A stretch of 64,000 bases of DNA from an uncultured Bacteroidales bacterium (GCA_902790595.1 CADASL010000001.1:186001-250000), one strand, 5' to 3'. Shown: positions 46,206 through 55,835, numbered from the stretch's first letter. Numbers and translations are program-made. Notes: generated by a model from the sequence alone, not told the origin.

Positions 46206-46240
46206 GAATTACGAGTTACGAGTTACGACTAATTCAACCT
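46206..46240. repeat. Heptamer array GAGTTAC
   Basis: Units GAATTAC, GAGTTAC x2, GACTAAT, TCAACCT in 7-bp phase. Confidence 0.75.
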
Positions 46241-46270
46241 GTTCAACTTTAAACTCGATTATCAATTAGT

Positions 46271-46302
46271 CAGTCCTTCAATCCTTCAGTCCTTCAATCA
46301 GT
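46271..46302. repeat. Octamer array CAGTCCTT/CAATCCTT x4
   Basis: Four 8-bp units ending 12 bp before the MATE gene start. The reverse-complement form (CTGAAGGA) follows the RND gene at 54236. Confidence 0.8.
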
Positions 46303-46314
46303 TATTTACAAACA

Positions 46315-47661
46315 ATGAAAGTTTTTCAACTCGACGGCCTGCAAAAACAACTGGCGCTGCTGGCGGGGCCAATCTTTATGGAAACCCTGCTGGTGATGAC
46401 GCTGGGCGCGGTCGATACCATAATGTTGAGCCAACATTCTGACAACAGCGTGGCCGCCGTGGGTATGGTCAATCAGTTGGTGAGTATGATTTTCCTGGTG
46501 TTCGAAGTCACGGCGCTGGGCACTTCTATCCTATGCTCGCAGTACATTGGCGCAAAATTGTCGGACAAGGTGACGCAGACGGTTGGCGTGTCGCTTGTGC
46601 TGAACGCCACTTTCGGCCTGATTATCAGTTGCCTGATGTTCTTTTTCGCGGGCAACATTCTGCACCTGATGGGGCTTCGTCCCGAACTGATGCCCGACGG
46701 CCTTTCGTATATGCGGATTGTGGGTTCGTTTGCCTTCGCGCAAGCAATATCGATGGCTGCGTCGGCGTCGCTGCGAAGCGCCAACAAGGCCGTCTATCCG
46801 ATGATGGTGACGCTTGTGGTGAACATTGTCAACGTGATTGGCAACTACACGCTGATTTTCGGCAAATTCGGGATGCCCGCGCTGGGTGTCGAAGGTGCGG
46901 CCATTTCCACCGCAGCGTGCCGCACCATTGCAATGTTCGCACTGCTCTATCTGCTTAAAACAAAGCACGTTCGGCACTTTCCGCGAGCTCTGTTCCGCCC
47001 CTTCCCATTCGGCGAACTCAAAAAACTGCTGCACATTGGCATTCCGTCGGCTGGCGAGCAGATGTCGTACAGCCTTTCGATGGTTGTTATCACCTACTTT
47101 ATCAATATGATAAGCAACGAAGCGCTGGCCACCCGCACCTACTGTATGAACATTATAATGTTCGTCTATCTGTTCTCGGTTTCGGTGGGCCAAAGTGGCG
47201 CCATAACCATTGGGCACCTTGTGGGCGACCGTCGTCCGCGCGCGGCCTTTGTTTTCGGCAAACTGGTGATGAAGATTGCCGTTGTAACGTCGATTGTGGT
47301 GTCGGTGATTTTTGCGATATTCGGCAAGTTTATCTTCAATTTTCTTACTGATAATCAAGAGATTATTGCAATGGGCGTTGTCATTCTCTGGATTGACGTG
47401 GTGCTGGAATTCGGTCGCGCCGTGAACGTGTTCGCCGTGAACGCCCTGCGCTCGGCTGGCGACATTTATTTCCCTGTGCTGCTGGGCATTGGCGTAATGT
47501 GGACGGTGTCGGTCGGGCTGAGTTACTTGTTCGGCATTGGCTTCGGCTGGGGCCTGATTGGAATGTGGGTGGCCTTCGTGCTCGACGAGAACATCCGCGC
47601 TGGCGTGTTCATTAAGCGCTGGTGGGGCCTGAAATGGACGACGAAGAGTTTTGTGAAATAA
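46315..47661 (+). CDS. MATE-family multidrug exporter
   Basis: Cation-coupled drug/toxin exporter with 12 predicted membrane helices in two six-helix halves. The first half opens LDGLQKQLALLAGPIFMETLLVMTLGAVDTIMLSQHSDNSVAAVGMVNQ, the NorM-like start (helix 1 with the functionally important acidic and Gly-Pro residues). The 448-residue length is normal. It is expressed alone, following a repeat block. Confidence 0.93.
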   Translation: MKVFQLDGLQKQLALLAGPIFMETLLVMTLGAVDTIMLSQHSDNSVAAVGMVNQLVSMIFLVFEVTALGTSILCSQYIGAKLSDKVTQTVGVSLVLNATFGLIISCLMFFFAGNILHLMGLRPELMPDGLSYMRIVGSFAFAQAISMAASASLRSANKAVYPMMVTLVVNIVNVIGNYTLIFGKFGMPALGVEGAAISTAACRTIAMFALLYLLKTKHVRHFPRALFRPFPFGELKKLLHIGIPSAGEQMSYSLSMVVITYFINMISNEALATRTYCMNIIMFVYLFSVSVGQSGAITIGHLVGDRRPRAAFVFGKLVMKIAVVTSIVVSVIFAIFGKFIFNFLTDNQEIIAMGVVILWIDVVLEFGRAVNVFAVNALRSAGDIYFPVLLGIGVMWTVSVGLSYLFGIGFGWGLIGMWVAFVLDENIRAGVFIKRWWGLKWTTKSFVK

Positions 47662-47900
47662 CACAGAGAACACTTTGGATTGTGCGGGCGCAAAGATTGC
47701 CCTGCCATAATTAATAGTTTTGACGATTATCATCCAAAACTATCCCTCGTTTTGTCTTGTTCCGTGCAGTTTTGAGCACCTTTTCCGCAAACGTTTTTCC
47801 ACTTTTGCGCCCGAAAAACGCTTTTGATTTTCACACACATATAGAATCGCGTCATCGGCAAAAAACGGCCATTGATAGAGTTGTTGCGCAATAATTTTTA

Positions 47901-47937
47901 AGAAAACTTTTTAAAGCCTTAAAGTTTTCTACTTTTG
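47901..47937 (+). promoter_or_regulatory. Operator-like inverted repeat overlapping the tetR -7 box
   Basis: AGAAAACTTT (47901-47910) and AAAGTTTTCT (47921-47930) are perfect 10-bp arms around a 10-bp spacer. The right arm overlaps the -7 box TACTTTTG (47930-47937) 27 bp before the TetR start codon. A TetR dimer bound here would block transcription of the whole efflux operon. A second CACTTTTGCGCCC-like box lies near 47800. Confidence 0.75.
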
Positions 47938-47963
47938 CGCCCTAATTCAGAAAAACGCGCAAA

Positions 47964-48584
47964 ATGGACGCTAAAGACTGCATAATTGAAGGGGCTAGGG
48001 CACTTTTCAGAAAAAACGGACTGAAAAGTGTAACAATGGACGAACTGGCGCGGTCTTTGGGTATGTCGAAGCGGACCATCTACGAGAATTTCAAAGACAA
48101 AAACGCGCTCATTGAGGCGTGTCTGCTGAAATCGGCGGCCGACGCCACCGCTCGACGAAACAAGATTCTCGACTCAAACTCAAATGTTTACGAAGTAATG
48201 TATCAGTTTGCGCAACTGCAGCACCAAGAATTTAGCGGCATCAACCCCGTGCTGTTCGACGACCTGCGCAAATACTATTCCGACCTGCTGGCCAAATCGA
48301 AAAGCAAAAACCAAAACAACTCGCTGAAACTGCTCGAACGGCTGTTCAAGACGGGAATCGACGGGCAGTTCTTCAACGGCGACAATTTCAACGTGGAAGT
48401 GGCAAGCCGACTCATCTGCAACTCAATTGAGTTTGCGATTGACCTTATCGATAATCACAAATTCGCGCCATACGAGGTTTACCGCACCATCTTCTACCCT
48501 TTCTTCAGGGGCATCAGCACCGAAAAGGGCATCGGCGAACTGGACAAGGTGAACCTGAAAATGTGCGGACACAAAAAGCAATGA
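47964..48584 (+). CDS. TetR/AcrR-family transcriptional regulator
   Basis: Protein of 206 residues with a normal N-terminal TetR HTH (IIEGARALFRKNGLKSVTMDELARSLGMSKRTIYENFKDKNALIEAC) and a helical ligand-binding C-terminus. It is the first gene of the TolC-adaptor-RND efflux operon, 24 bp upstream of the TolC gene, and the inverted repeat over its own promoter suggests autorepression released by an efflux substrate. Confidence 0.93.
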   Translation: MDAKDCIIEGARALFRKNGLKSVTMDELARSLGMSKRTIYENFKDKNALIEACLLKSAADATARRNKILDSNSNVYEVMYQFAQLQHQEFSGINPVLFDDLRKYYSDLLAKSKSKNQNNSLKLLERLFKTGIDGQFFNGDNFNVEVASRLICNSIEFAIDLIDNHKFAPYEVYRTIFYPFFRGISTEKGIGELDKVNLKMCGHKKQ

Positions 48585-48608
48585 CAACACTATTTAAATT
48601 ATAAAACA

Positions 48609-49967
48609 ATGAAACAGAAAATTCTAATCACAACTTTGGCTACAATGGCGGTGAGCCTTGCCGTGGCGCAGGAACCAGCCGACACCACCGCAGCCAACAG
48701 CCCGGCAATTACGGCAGAATCAGTTAAAGTAGACACCTCGGGCACAATGAAACTCTCGCTGAAAGACGCGCAGAGCTACGCCGTTGAGCACAATTACACA
48801 ATGCAGAATGCGTCGCTCGACGTGCAGAAAGCCGAAGCCGCCAAATGGCAGTCGCTGTCAACTATGCTGCCGCAAATCTCGGCATCGGTTGACTACACCA
48901 ATATGCTCGGCTACAAAATGAACTTCCAAGGAATGCAAATCGCAATGAACCCATACTTGACATTGGGTGCGCAAGTGGCTGTGGCATTCAGCGGCGCACA
49001 AGTCATCGGGTGGCAGATTAGCAAAATGTCGGTCGAAATGTCGGAAATCAGCAAAAAGAAATCGGAACAGGACATCCGCGACCAAGTAAAGAGCCTTTAC
49101 TACTCGGCTCTGGTTATGGAAGAGACGGTGGCCTTGCTCGACAAGAACCTTGAGAATATGAACAAGCTGCTCGAATCGACACAAAACGCTGTGAAAGTGG
49201 GCGTTTCGGAACAGATTGACGCCGACAAACTGCAAGTGCAGGTGCTGACAATGCAGACAACCATCAGTTCGACAAAGCGCTCACTTGAAATGATTTACAA
49301 CGCTATGCGCCTTCAACTCGGCTCTGACGTGAACACCAAAATTGAATTGACACAAACCATTGACGATTTGCTCAACATTGAAGTGGCAACCAAGCTGCTG
49401 ACCGAGGATTTTGATATCAATAAAAACTATGATTATCAACTGCTTGAGCAGACAACCGATATCTACAAGAAACAGGTAACGCTGGCAAAATGGAACTTCG
49501 CACCGTCGTTGACAGTGCATTATTCATACACCAAAAAGAAATACATCGGCGATGCAGGCTTCGATATGACGCCACCGAATATGTTCGGCGCAAGTCTGTC
49601 GATTCCAATTGCATCGAGCAGCAACCGCTGGTTCAAACATAAAGAGGCAAAAATCAGCCTTTTGGAACAGCAGAACACCGTTGAGAACACAACCAACGCT
49701 CTGCTTGTTCAGCACAGTCAGCTGAGATACAACCTGGCTTCGGCTTTCGAGAGCTACGAGGCTCAAAAGCAAAACACCGAGGTTACGCAGCGCGTGTTCG
49801 ACAAGACAAGCGAGAAATATCAGCAAGGTGTGGCTTCGAGCCTTGACGTGACAAACGCCGGAACAAACCTTATTTCAGCACAAAGCAGTTACGTTCAGGC
49901 ACTTATGGAACTTGTAACGGCACAAATAGAACTTGAGAAACTTTTGAACAACGACAATAATCAATAA
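48609..49967 (+). CDS. TolC-family outer-membrane efflux protein
   Basis: Outer-membrane exit duct of an RND system, 452 residues, signal peptide ending AVA-Q. It has the two repeated outer-membrane-efflux units: MKLSLKDAQSYAVEHNYTMQNASLDVQKAEAAKW for the first and SLTVHYSYTKKKYIGDAGF...LVQHSQLRYNLASAFESYEAQKQN for the second, with coiled-coil helices between. It lies between the TetR gene and the adaptor gene, spaced 24 and 20 bp. Confidence 0.93.
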   Translation: MKQKILITTLATMAVSLAVAQEPADTTAANSPAITAESVKVDTSGTMKLSLKDAQSYAVEHNYTMQNASLDVQKAEAAKWQSLSTMLPQISASVDYTNMLGYKMNFQGMQIAMNPYLTLGAQVAVAFSGAQVIGWQISKMSVEMSEISKKKSEQDIRDQVKSLYYSALVMEETVALLDKNLENMNKLLESTQNAVKVGVSEQIDADKLQVQVLTMQTTISSTKRSLEMIYNAMRLQLGSDVNTKIELTQTIDDLLNIEVATKLLTEDFDINKNYDYQLLEQTTDIYKKQVTLAKWNFAPSLTVHYSYTKKKYIGDAGFDMTPPNMFGASLSIPIASSSNRWFKHKEAKISLLEQQNTVENTTNALLVQHSQLRYNLASAFESYEAQKQNTEVTQRVFDKTSEKYQQGVASSLDVTNAGTNLISAQSSYVQALMELVTAQIELEKLLNNDNNQ

Positions 49968-49987
49968 TCAAAATAACATATAAGAAA

Positions 49988-51004
49988 ATGAAAATCAGAA
50001 ATTTAATCAGTTTTGCAGTTATTATTGGCGTGGCTATGGCTTCGGCAAGCTGCAAAAAAGAAGAGAAAAAGGCCGAAAAAGCCCGCATTGAAAAGGTTAA
50101 GGTTCAGAAACTTAAGAAAGTGACCATCGACCGCGTGTATGAAGTTTCGACAACGCTCGAGGGCTACGAGACAATGAACATCGCGCCGTCGCTCACGGGA
50201 ACCATTGAGCACATCTACGTTGAGATTGGCAGCAAAGTGTCTGCAGGTCAGGACCTTGTGCGTATGGACCAGACACAGTACAAGACAACCAAACTCACCG
50301 TTGACAACCTGACAACCGAAATGCAGCGTATGGACGCGCTGAAAGAGAGCGGCAACGTGTCGCAGCAGGTTTACGACCAGACCAAGGTGGCCTACGACCA
50401 GGCCAAGCAGAACCTTGATTTTCTGCGCCAGAACACGTTTGTGAAGGCAAAATTCGCAGGCAGCATATCGGCCAAGAACTATGAGGACGGCGAACTCTAC
50501 GGCGGCGGCCCGATACTGACGCTCACACAGATTGACAAACTGAAGGCCTACATCAACATTCCCGAATCGTACTTCCCGCACGTGAAGGAAGGAATGTCGC
50601 TGACGCTGAAGTCGGACATCTACCCCGACAAAGAGTTCAAGGCCGTGGTTGAGATTGTTCACCCGACCATCGACGCGTCGAGCCACACGTTCCAGGCCAA
50701 AATCAAGATTGACAACAAGGCCAACTACCTGCGCCCAGGAATGTTTGTGCGCACCACAATGCCCATCTCGCAGCAGGAAGTCATCATTGCCCCCTATCAG
50801 GCTGTGCTGAAGCAGATTGGCTCAAACGACCGCTACGTGTTCGTCAACAACAACGGCCGCGCCAAACGCGTGCCAGTGAAAATGGGCCAGCGTTTCGACG
50901 AGAATGTTGAAATCATCACCGACGGCATAACCGAGAACGACGAACTTGTGGTTGTCGGCCAGGGCCACCTGATTGACGACGTGCAAATCGACATTGTGAA
51001 ATAA
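49988..51004 (+). CDS. RND efflux periplasmic adaptor (membrane fusion lipoprotein)
   Basis: AcrA/MexA-like adaptor of 338 residues. The lipobox ASASC gives lipidated Cys22. Lipoyl-type half motif (GYETMNIAPSLTGTIEHIYVEIGSKVSAGQDLVRMD), alpha hairpin (YKTTKLTVDNLTTEMQRMDAL...) and the beta-barrel domain with GMSLTLKSDIYPDKEFKAVV follow in order. It joins the TolC protein to the RND pump encoded next. Confidence 0.94.
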   Translation: MKIRNLISFAVIIGVAMASASCKKEEKKAEKARIEKVKVQKLKKVTIDRVYEVSTTLEGYETMNIAPSLTGTIEHIYVEIGSKVSAGQDLVRMDQTQYKTTKLTVDNLTTEMQRMDALKESGNVSQQVYDQTKVAYDQAKQNLDFLRQNTFVKAKFAGSISAKNYEDGELYGGGPILTLTQIDKLKAYINIPESYFPHVKEGMSLTLKSDIYPDKEFKAVVEIVHPTIDASSHTFQAKIKIDNKANYLRPGMFVRTTMPISQQEVIIAPYQAVLKQIGSNDRYVFVNNNGRAKRVPVKMGQRFDENVEIITDGITENDELVVVGQGHLIDDVQIDIVK

Positions 51005-51040
51005 ACCAGCCATTTTGTTGGAAACAAACAAGATACAAAA

Positions 51041-54000
51041 ATGAGTATATATAAGACATCCATAAACCATCCAGTCACCACATCGCTGATATTTGTGGCT
51101 GTAATGATTATAGGCCTGTTCTCGCTGAAACAGTTGCCTATCGACCAGTTCCCCGAAATGGACCCGCCCTACGTAATGGTTATGACCACCTACGGCGGCG
51201 CCAACGCGAGCGAGATTGAGACCAACGTGTCGAGACTAATGGAAAACACGCTGAACTCGGTTGACGGACTGAAGGAAATGAACACCATATCGAAAGACAA
51301 CATTTCGGTGGTGACAATGGAATTTGAGTGGGGCCTGAACCTTGACGACATTGTGAACGACGTGCGTTCGTATGTGGATATGGTGAAGGACAACCTGCCC
51401 GACGGCTGCTCGACGCCGTTCATCTTCAAATTCAGTTCGAGCGCAATGCCGATTATGATGTACGCGGTTACGGCCAACGAGAGTTACTCGGGCCTTGAGA
51501 AGATTATCGACGACGACATCATTCCGCAACTGAACCGCGTGAACGGCATTGGCAACATCTCAATGTCGGGTCAGCCGACGCGCAACGTCTACATCGATAT
51601 TGAGCAGGAAAAACTCGACGCCTACGGCATTCCGCTTGAACTTGTGGGTCAGGCCATCAGCGCCAACAACCTGAATATGTCGTCGGGCAACGTGAAAATG
51701 AGCAAAGAGCAGTACGCCCTGCAGGTGCGCAGCGAGTATGCAAGCAGCGCCGAAATCAACAACATTGTGGTGACGACAACGCCCGCTGGAAAGCAGATTT
51801 TTGTGCGCGACATCGCCACCGTGCGCGACACCATCAAGGACCTGTCGCTCGACGAGAAGATTAACGGCCGCGAGGGTGTGCGCCTTATGATTACCAAGCA
51901 GTCGGGCGCCAACGCGGTGCAGATTTGCAAGGACGTTCGCGAGACGCTCAAGGAAATGAAGGACAATCTGCCCGCCGACATCAACATTGAGAATATCTAC
52001 GACTCGTCGGAAGAGATTCAGAACGCCATCAACAGCCTTGCCGAGTCAATTATGTACGCGCTGCTGTTTGTGGTGCTGGTGGTGCTGTTCTTCCTGGGCC
52101 GTTGGCGCGCCACGGTCATCATCGGACTCACCATCCCTATCGCCCTGATTGTGGCGTTCATCTACCTGCTGGCTGTGGGCAGTTCGCTCAACATCATATC
52201 GCTCTGCTCGCTCACCATCGCCATTGGTATGGTGGTTGACGACGCCATTGTGGTGCTCGAGAACATCACCAAGCATATTGAGCGCGGGTCGAGTCCGCGT
52301 GAGGCGGCCATCTACGCCACCAACGAGGTGTGGATTTCGGTTATCGCCACCACGCTGGTTATTGTGGCCGTGTTTGTGCCGTTGACAATGCTTTCGGGTA
52401 TGGCGGGCATCCTGTTCAAAGAGTTGGGCTGGATTGTCACCATCGCCGTCTGCACATCGACAACGGTGGCCATCTCGCTGACGCCTATGCTTGCGTCGAT
52501 AATGCTGAAGGGCAAGAACCTGGTGATTGAGAACGGCAAGATTGTTGAGAAGAAGGCGGCTGTGAAGAAGTGGTCGTATGAGAACACCGTGGTGCGCCTG
52601 CTCGACAAGATTGACGCCCTGTACGCCCGCCTGCTGCGCGTCTGCCTGAACCATAAGAAACTGACAATGACTGGCATTGTGGGATTCTTCGCGCTCTCGC
52701 TGCTGCCCGCCATTCTGGGCTACATCGGCACCGACTTTATGCAGCAGTCGGACAACGCCCGCGTGAATGTGACCATTGAACTTCAGCGCGGTACGCGAAT
52801 TGAAGAGACTCTGAAGACTGCCCGCAAACTTGAGGCGCGCTTCCGCGAACTGGTGCCCGAAATCGAGATTATGTCGACATCGGCTGGTACTAACGACGAC
52901 GCAAGTGTCGGCGCGCTCTTCGCTTCGACCAACAACAACAAGATTTCAATGATTGTGCGCTGCACGAAAATGTACGACCGCGACCGCTCGATTTTCGAGA
53001 TTGCCGAGGTGCTGCGCGAGGAAATGAAGCAGTATCCCGAAATCAACAAATACTTCTGCTCGACATCGGGCGGTATGGGTGCGCAATCGGTTGACGTTGA
53101 GATATATGGCTATGATTTCGACCAAACGAGCCTTCTGGCCGAGGAAATCCGCCAAATGATTAACGACAGCATTCAGGGCGCCCGCGACGCGCAAGTGAGC
53201 CGCGAAGAGGACCGCGCCGAACTGAACGTGAAGGTTGACAAGGAAAAACTGGCGCTGCACGGCCTGACATCGGCCACAGTGGCCACCTACGTGCGCAACC
53301 GCGTGAATGGTATGACGGTGGGCTTCCTGAAAGAGGACGGCGACGAGTACAGCATCATCGTCCGCCTGAAAGAGGAAAACCGCAACTCTATCAGCGACCT
53401 TGAGAATCTGACCATTCCGTCGGCCACGGGCGCGCAAATCAAACTGAAAGAGTTGGCCACCATTGAAGAGTACTGGTGCCCGCCGCAGATTGACCGCCGC
53501 AACCGTCAACGTATTGTAACCGTGAGCGTTACGCCTTACGAGACATCGCTTGGCGAACTTGCCGAAGACGTGAAGGCGCTCATTGCCCGCAACGTGAAGA
53601 CCACGCCTGGCATCACCGTGAAAATCGGCGGTAGCTACGAGGACCAACAGGATACGTTCGCCGATATGGGCCTTCTGCTCGCGCTGATTGTAATGCTTGT
53701 GTTTGTGGTTATGGCGTCGCAGTTCGAGTCGCTCAAAAAGCCGTTCATTATAATGATGGCAGTGCCGTTCGCCATTTCGGGTGTGATTCTGGCCTTGTGG
53801 ATAACCAACACCACATTGGATATGATTGGCGCACTGGGTGTTGTAATGCTTGTGGGTATTGTGGTTAAGAACGGTATTGTGCTAGTTGACTACATCAACC
53901 TTATGCGCGACCGCGGCTACGAGTTGAACGAGGCCATCGCCCTTTCGGGACAGTCGCGTCTGCGCCCCGTGCTTATGACCGCAGCCACCACCATTCTGGG

Positions 54001-54235
54001 TATGCTGCCAATGGCGCTGAGCCGTTCTGAAGGTTCCGAAATGTGGATTCCAATGGGTATTGTGGTCATCGGCGGCCTTCTGGTTTCGACCGTGGTAACG
54101 CTGCTGGTTGTGCCTGTGCTCTACTCGATTATGTCGCGCCACGGCGAACGCGATAAGGAAGAGGAAATCCGCCACTCGTTCATCTTCTTCGATATGGACG
54201 AGGATTCGGTTTACGACAGCCGTGTTAACAAATAA
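51041..54235 (+). CDS. RND-family efflux permease (HAE1 type)
   Basis: Inner-membrane proton/drug antiporter of 1064 residues with 12 helices and two large periplasmic loops. The Asp pair of the proton relay is in helix 4 (AIGMVVDDAIVVLENI), and LPIDQFPEMDPPYV, VNGIGNISMSG and GIVVKNGIVLVDYIN are typical AcrB/MexB positions. The HAE1 type implies export of hydrophobic or amphiphilic compounds, not metals. The stop codon is followed at once by an 8-bp repeat array, then by the PII-like gene. Confidence 0.95.
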   Translation: MSIYKTSINHPVTTSLIFVAVMIIGLFSLKQLPIDQFPEMDPPYVMVMTTYGGANASEIETNVSRLMENTLNSVDGLKEMNTISKDNISVVTMEFEWGLNLDDIVNDVRSYVDMVKDNLPDGCSTPFIFKFSSSAMPIMMYAVTANESYSGLEKIIDDDIIPQLNRVNGIGNISMSGQPTRNVYIDIEQEKLDAYGIPLELVGQAISANNLNMSSGNVKMSKEQYALQVRSEYASSAEINNIVVTTTPAGKQIFVRDIATVRDTIKDLSLDEKINGREGVRLMITKQSGANAVQICKDVRETLKEMKDNLPADINIENIYDSSEEIQNAINSLAESIMYALLFVVLVVLFFLGRWRATVIIGLTIPIALIVAFIYLLAVGSSLNIISLCSLTIAIGMVVDDAIVVLENITKHIERGSSPREAAIYATNEVWISVIATTLVIVAVFVPLTMLSGMAGILFKELGWIVTIAVCTSTTVAISLTPMLASIMLKGKNLVIENGKIVEKKAAVKKWSYENTVVRLLDKIDALYARLLRVCLNHKKLTMTGIVGFFALSLLPAILGYIGTDFMQQSDNARVNVTIELQRGTRIEETLKTARKLEARFRELVPEIEIMSTSAGTNDDASVGALFASTNNNKISMIVRCTKMYDRDRSIFEIAEVLREEMKQYPEINKYFCSTSGGMGAQSVDVEIYGYDFDQTSLLAEEIRQMINDSIQGARDAQVSREEDRAELNVKVDKEKLALHGLTSATVATYVRNRVNGMTVGFLKEDGDEYSIIVRLKEENRNSISDLENLTIPSATGAQIKLKELATIEEYWCPPQIDRRNRQRIVTVSVTPYETSLGELAEDVKALIARNVKTTPGITVKIGGSYEDQQDTFADMGLLLALIVMLVFVVMASQFESLKKPFIIMMAVPFAISGVILALWITNTTLDMIGALGVVMLVGIVVKNGIVLVDYINLMRDRGYELNEAIALSGQSRLRPVLMTAATTILGMLPMALSRSEGSEMWIPMGIVVIGGLLVSTVVTLLVVPVLYSIMSRHGERDKEEEIRHSFIFFDMDEDSVYDSRVNK

Positions 54236-54267
54236 CTGAAGGACTGAAGGATTGAATGATTGAATAA
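54236..54267. repeat. Octamer array CTGAAGGA x4 abutting the RND stop
   Basis: CTGAAGGA x2, TTGAATGA, TTGAATAA: four 8-bp units beginning at the base after the stop codon. Confidence 0.9.
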
Positions 54268-54285
54268 CAGATTAATTGTACGACA

Positions 54286-54579
54286 ATGAAAGCAGTATTT
54301 ATAGTTTACAATCAGGCAAATACAGAGCGTGTTGAGTATATGCTCGACCGCCTTGGCATAAAGGGATTCACCTACTGGGAAGACGTTCAGGGGCAGGGCT
54401 CGGTTGACGGCGAGCCGCGCCGCGGAACGCACACCTGGCCCGAAATGAACTCGGCCATCATCACCGTTGTCGAGGACGAAATGGTGCCCGAACTCTTGGG
54501 CCGCATCAAACGCTTAGACAACCGCAACAAAGAGGTCGGCGTGCGTGCGTTTGTGTGGAATGTGGAAGCGACGGTGTGA
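54286..54579 (+). CDS. PII-like small protein downstream of the RND operon
   Basis: Protein of 97 residues that fits a ferredoxin-like PII fold: beta-alpha-beta (MKAVFIVYNQANTERVEYMLDRLGIKGFTY), a Gly-rich loop like the PII T-loop (EDVQGQGSVDGEPRRGTHTWPEMNS), then IITVVEDEMVPELLGRIKRLD and a final strand. It lacks the uridylylated Tyr context of GlnB. PII-like proteins bind nucleotides, second messengers or metals and control membrane transporters. Its position 50 bp after the RND gene, with no other transporter nearby, suggests it belongs to that system. Confidence 0.65.
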   Translation: MKAVFIVYNQANTERVEYMLDRLGIKGFTYWEDVQGQGSVDGEPRRGTHTWPEMNSAIITVVEDEMVPELLGRIKRLDNRNKEVGVRAFVWNVEATV

Positions 54580-54587
54580 TTTATTTA

Positions 54588-54630
54588 GGATTTAGAATTT
54601 AGGATTGTAGGGACGCGATTAATCGCGTCC
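54588..54630. repeat. GGATTTA heptamers plus GGACGCGATTAATCGCGTCC palindrome
   Basis: Units GGATTTA, GAATTTA and GGATTGT in 7-bp phase, then the perfect 20-bp palindrome at 54611-54630. The same palindrome in near-perfect form is at 4975-4994. Confidence 0.85.
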
Positions 54631-54662
54631 ACCCCGATTCACCGACACATATCCTACCGCAA

Positions 54663-54697
54663 AAAGTCTCATTCTTGATTGAATGGGGCTTTTTTTT
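54663..54697 (+). terminator. Terminator closing the efflux/PII operon
   Basis: AAAGTCTCATTC and GAATGGGGCTTT pair over 12 bp (two G-T pairs) around a TTGATT loop, followed by a run of T. Confidence 0.8.
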
Positions 54698-54711
54698 AGA
54701 TATTGTCTTTA

Positions 54712-54719
54712 TACCTTTG
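54712..54719 (+). promoter_or_regulatory. -7 box for the glycosyltransferase gene
   Basis: TACCTTTG, matching TAnnTTTG, 33 bp before the ATG and just after the terminator. Confidence 0.5.
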
Positions 54720-54752
54720 CGGGCGTATTTGACATCGATTGAAAATTAACTG

Positions 54753-55790
54753 ATGAGCCAGGAACAAACTTTCAGACCTACCATTACCATAGTGATGCCC
54801 GTGTACAACGTGGCCGCCTACATTGAACGCTGCCTTCGGTCGGTGATGCGCCAGACGCGTCCGGCCGACGAGTGCATCATTGTTGACGACGCCTCGCCCG
54901 ACGACAGCATAGCCAAATGCGAGCGATTGATTGCCGAATACAAGGGCCCGACACGATTCAAAATTCTGCACCACAAAGAGAAAAAGGGCCTCTCCGCCGC
55001 CCGCAACACCGGAACCAACGCCGCCACCTGCGATTATATCTACTATCTCGACAGCGATGACGAGATTACACACGACTGCCTGGAGAAACTCTCCGAGCCT
55101 TTGACTCGCGACAACTCCATTGAAATGGTTATGGGCAACAACTTTACCGAACGCTCAGAACTGCAACTTCACTGGTGGCAACGGCTCCTGATTTTCCCGA
55201 ACAGCAAATGGCCGAAGGACTCTCCCTCCCAACTCCACACCAACGAAGATGTACGCCGTTGGTTTTACAAAGGAGAAACCCGCCGGCCCTCTTACGTATG
55301 GAACAAACTGCTCAAACTTGATTTCATAAAGAAAAACCGGCTCTACAACAAAGAGGGACTGCTTTATGAGGACAAGCTCTGGAACTACTACCTTATGCGC
55401 GTTCTCTGCCACGCGGCTTTTGTCGGCGACATCACATATATATACCACATCCGTCCCGAATCCATTGTCACCGCAACTGATTACGAAAGCATTCTTCAAC
55501 ACCGCGGTCTGTTTTATGAGGAGTTTGCCAACAACGCCGTTCCGGGCGAGCACATTGAGGAGGCCGAATACTACTACCGCGAATTTTGCGACTATTACGT
55601 TGACGCCCACTACAAGACGAATTACCGGAACGCCTATCAAATATTCCGTCGCGAACTCAACGACGGCCACCATAAAAAAATGATGTTTGTGCTGGCGCTG
55701 GCGCATCACTTGGGCAAGTGCCGTATCGGCAGCCTGTTTTTCAAGTTCCTGACCAACACACATATACTTATCTTGCGGATTTGCAGATAA
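54753..55790 (+). CDS. Family 2 glycosyltransferase
   Basis: GT-A fold transferase of 345 residues. ITIVMPVYNVAAYIERCLRSVMRQTRPADECIIVDDASPDDS is the nucleotide-sugar start, KGLSAARNTGTNAATCDYIYYLDSDDEI holds the DXD-type metal site (DSDD). It lacks obvious membrane helices, so it is probably cytoplasmic and peripheral, adding a sugar to a surface glycan. It starts a run with a methyltransferase and a GNAT gene. Confidence 0.9.
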   Translation: MSQEQTFRPTITIVMPVYNVAAYIERCLRSVMRQTRPADECIIVDDASPDDSIAKCERLIAEYKGPTRFKILHHKEKKGLSAARNTGTNAATCDYIYYLDSDDEITHDCLEKLSEPLTRDNSIEMVMGNNFTERSELQLHWWQRLLIFPNSKWPKDSPSQLHTNEDVRRWFYKGETRRPSYVWNKLLKLDFIKKNRLYNKEGLLYEDKLWNYYLMRVLCHAAFVGDITYIYHIRPESIVTATDYESILQHRGLFYEEFANNAVPGEHIEEAEYYYREFCDYYVDAHYKTNYRNAYQIFRRELNDGHHKKMMFVLALAHHLGKCRIGSLFFKFLTNTHILILRICR

Positions 55791-55835
55791 ATACGATACG
55801 TGCCATATTCAATTAGTAATCAAAGCAAAAACAAT

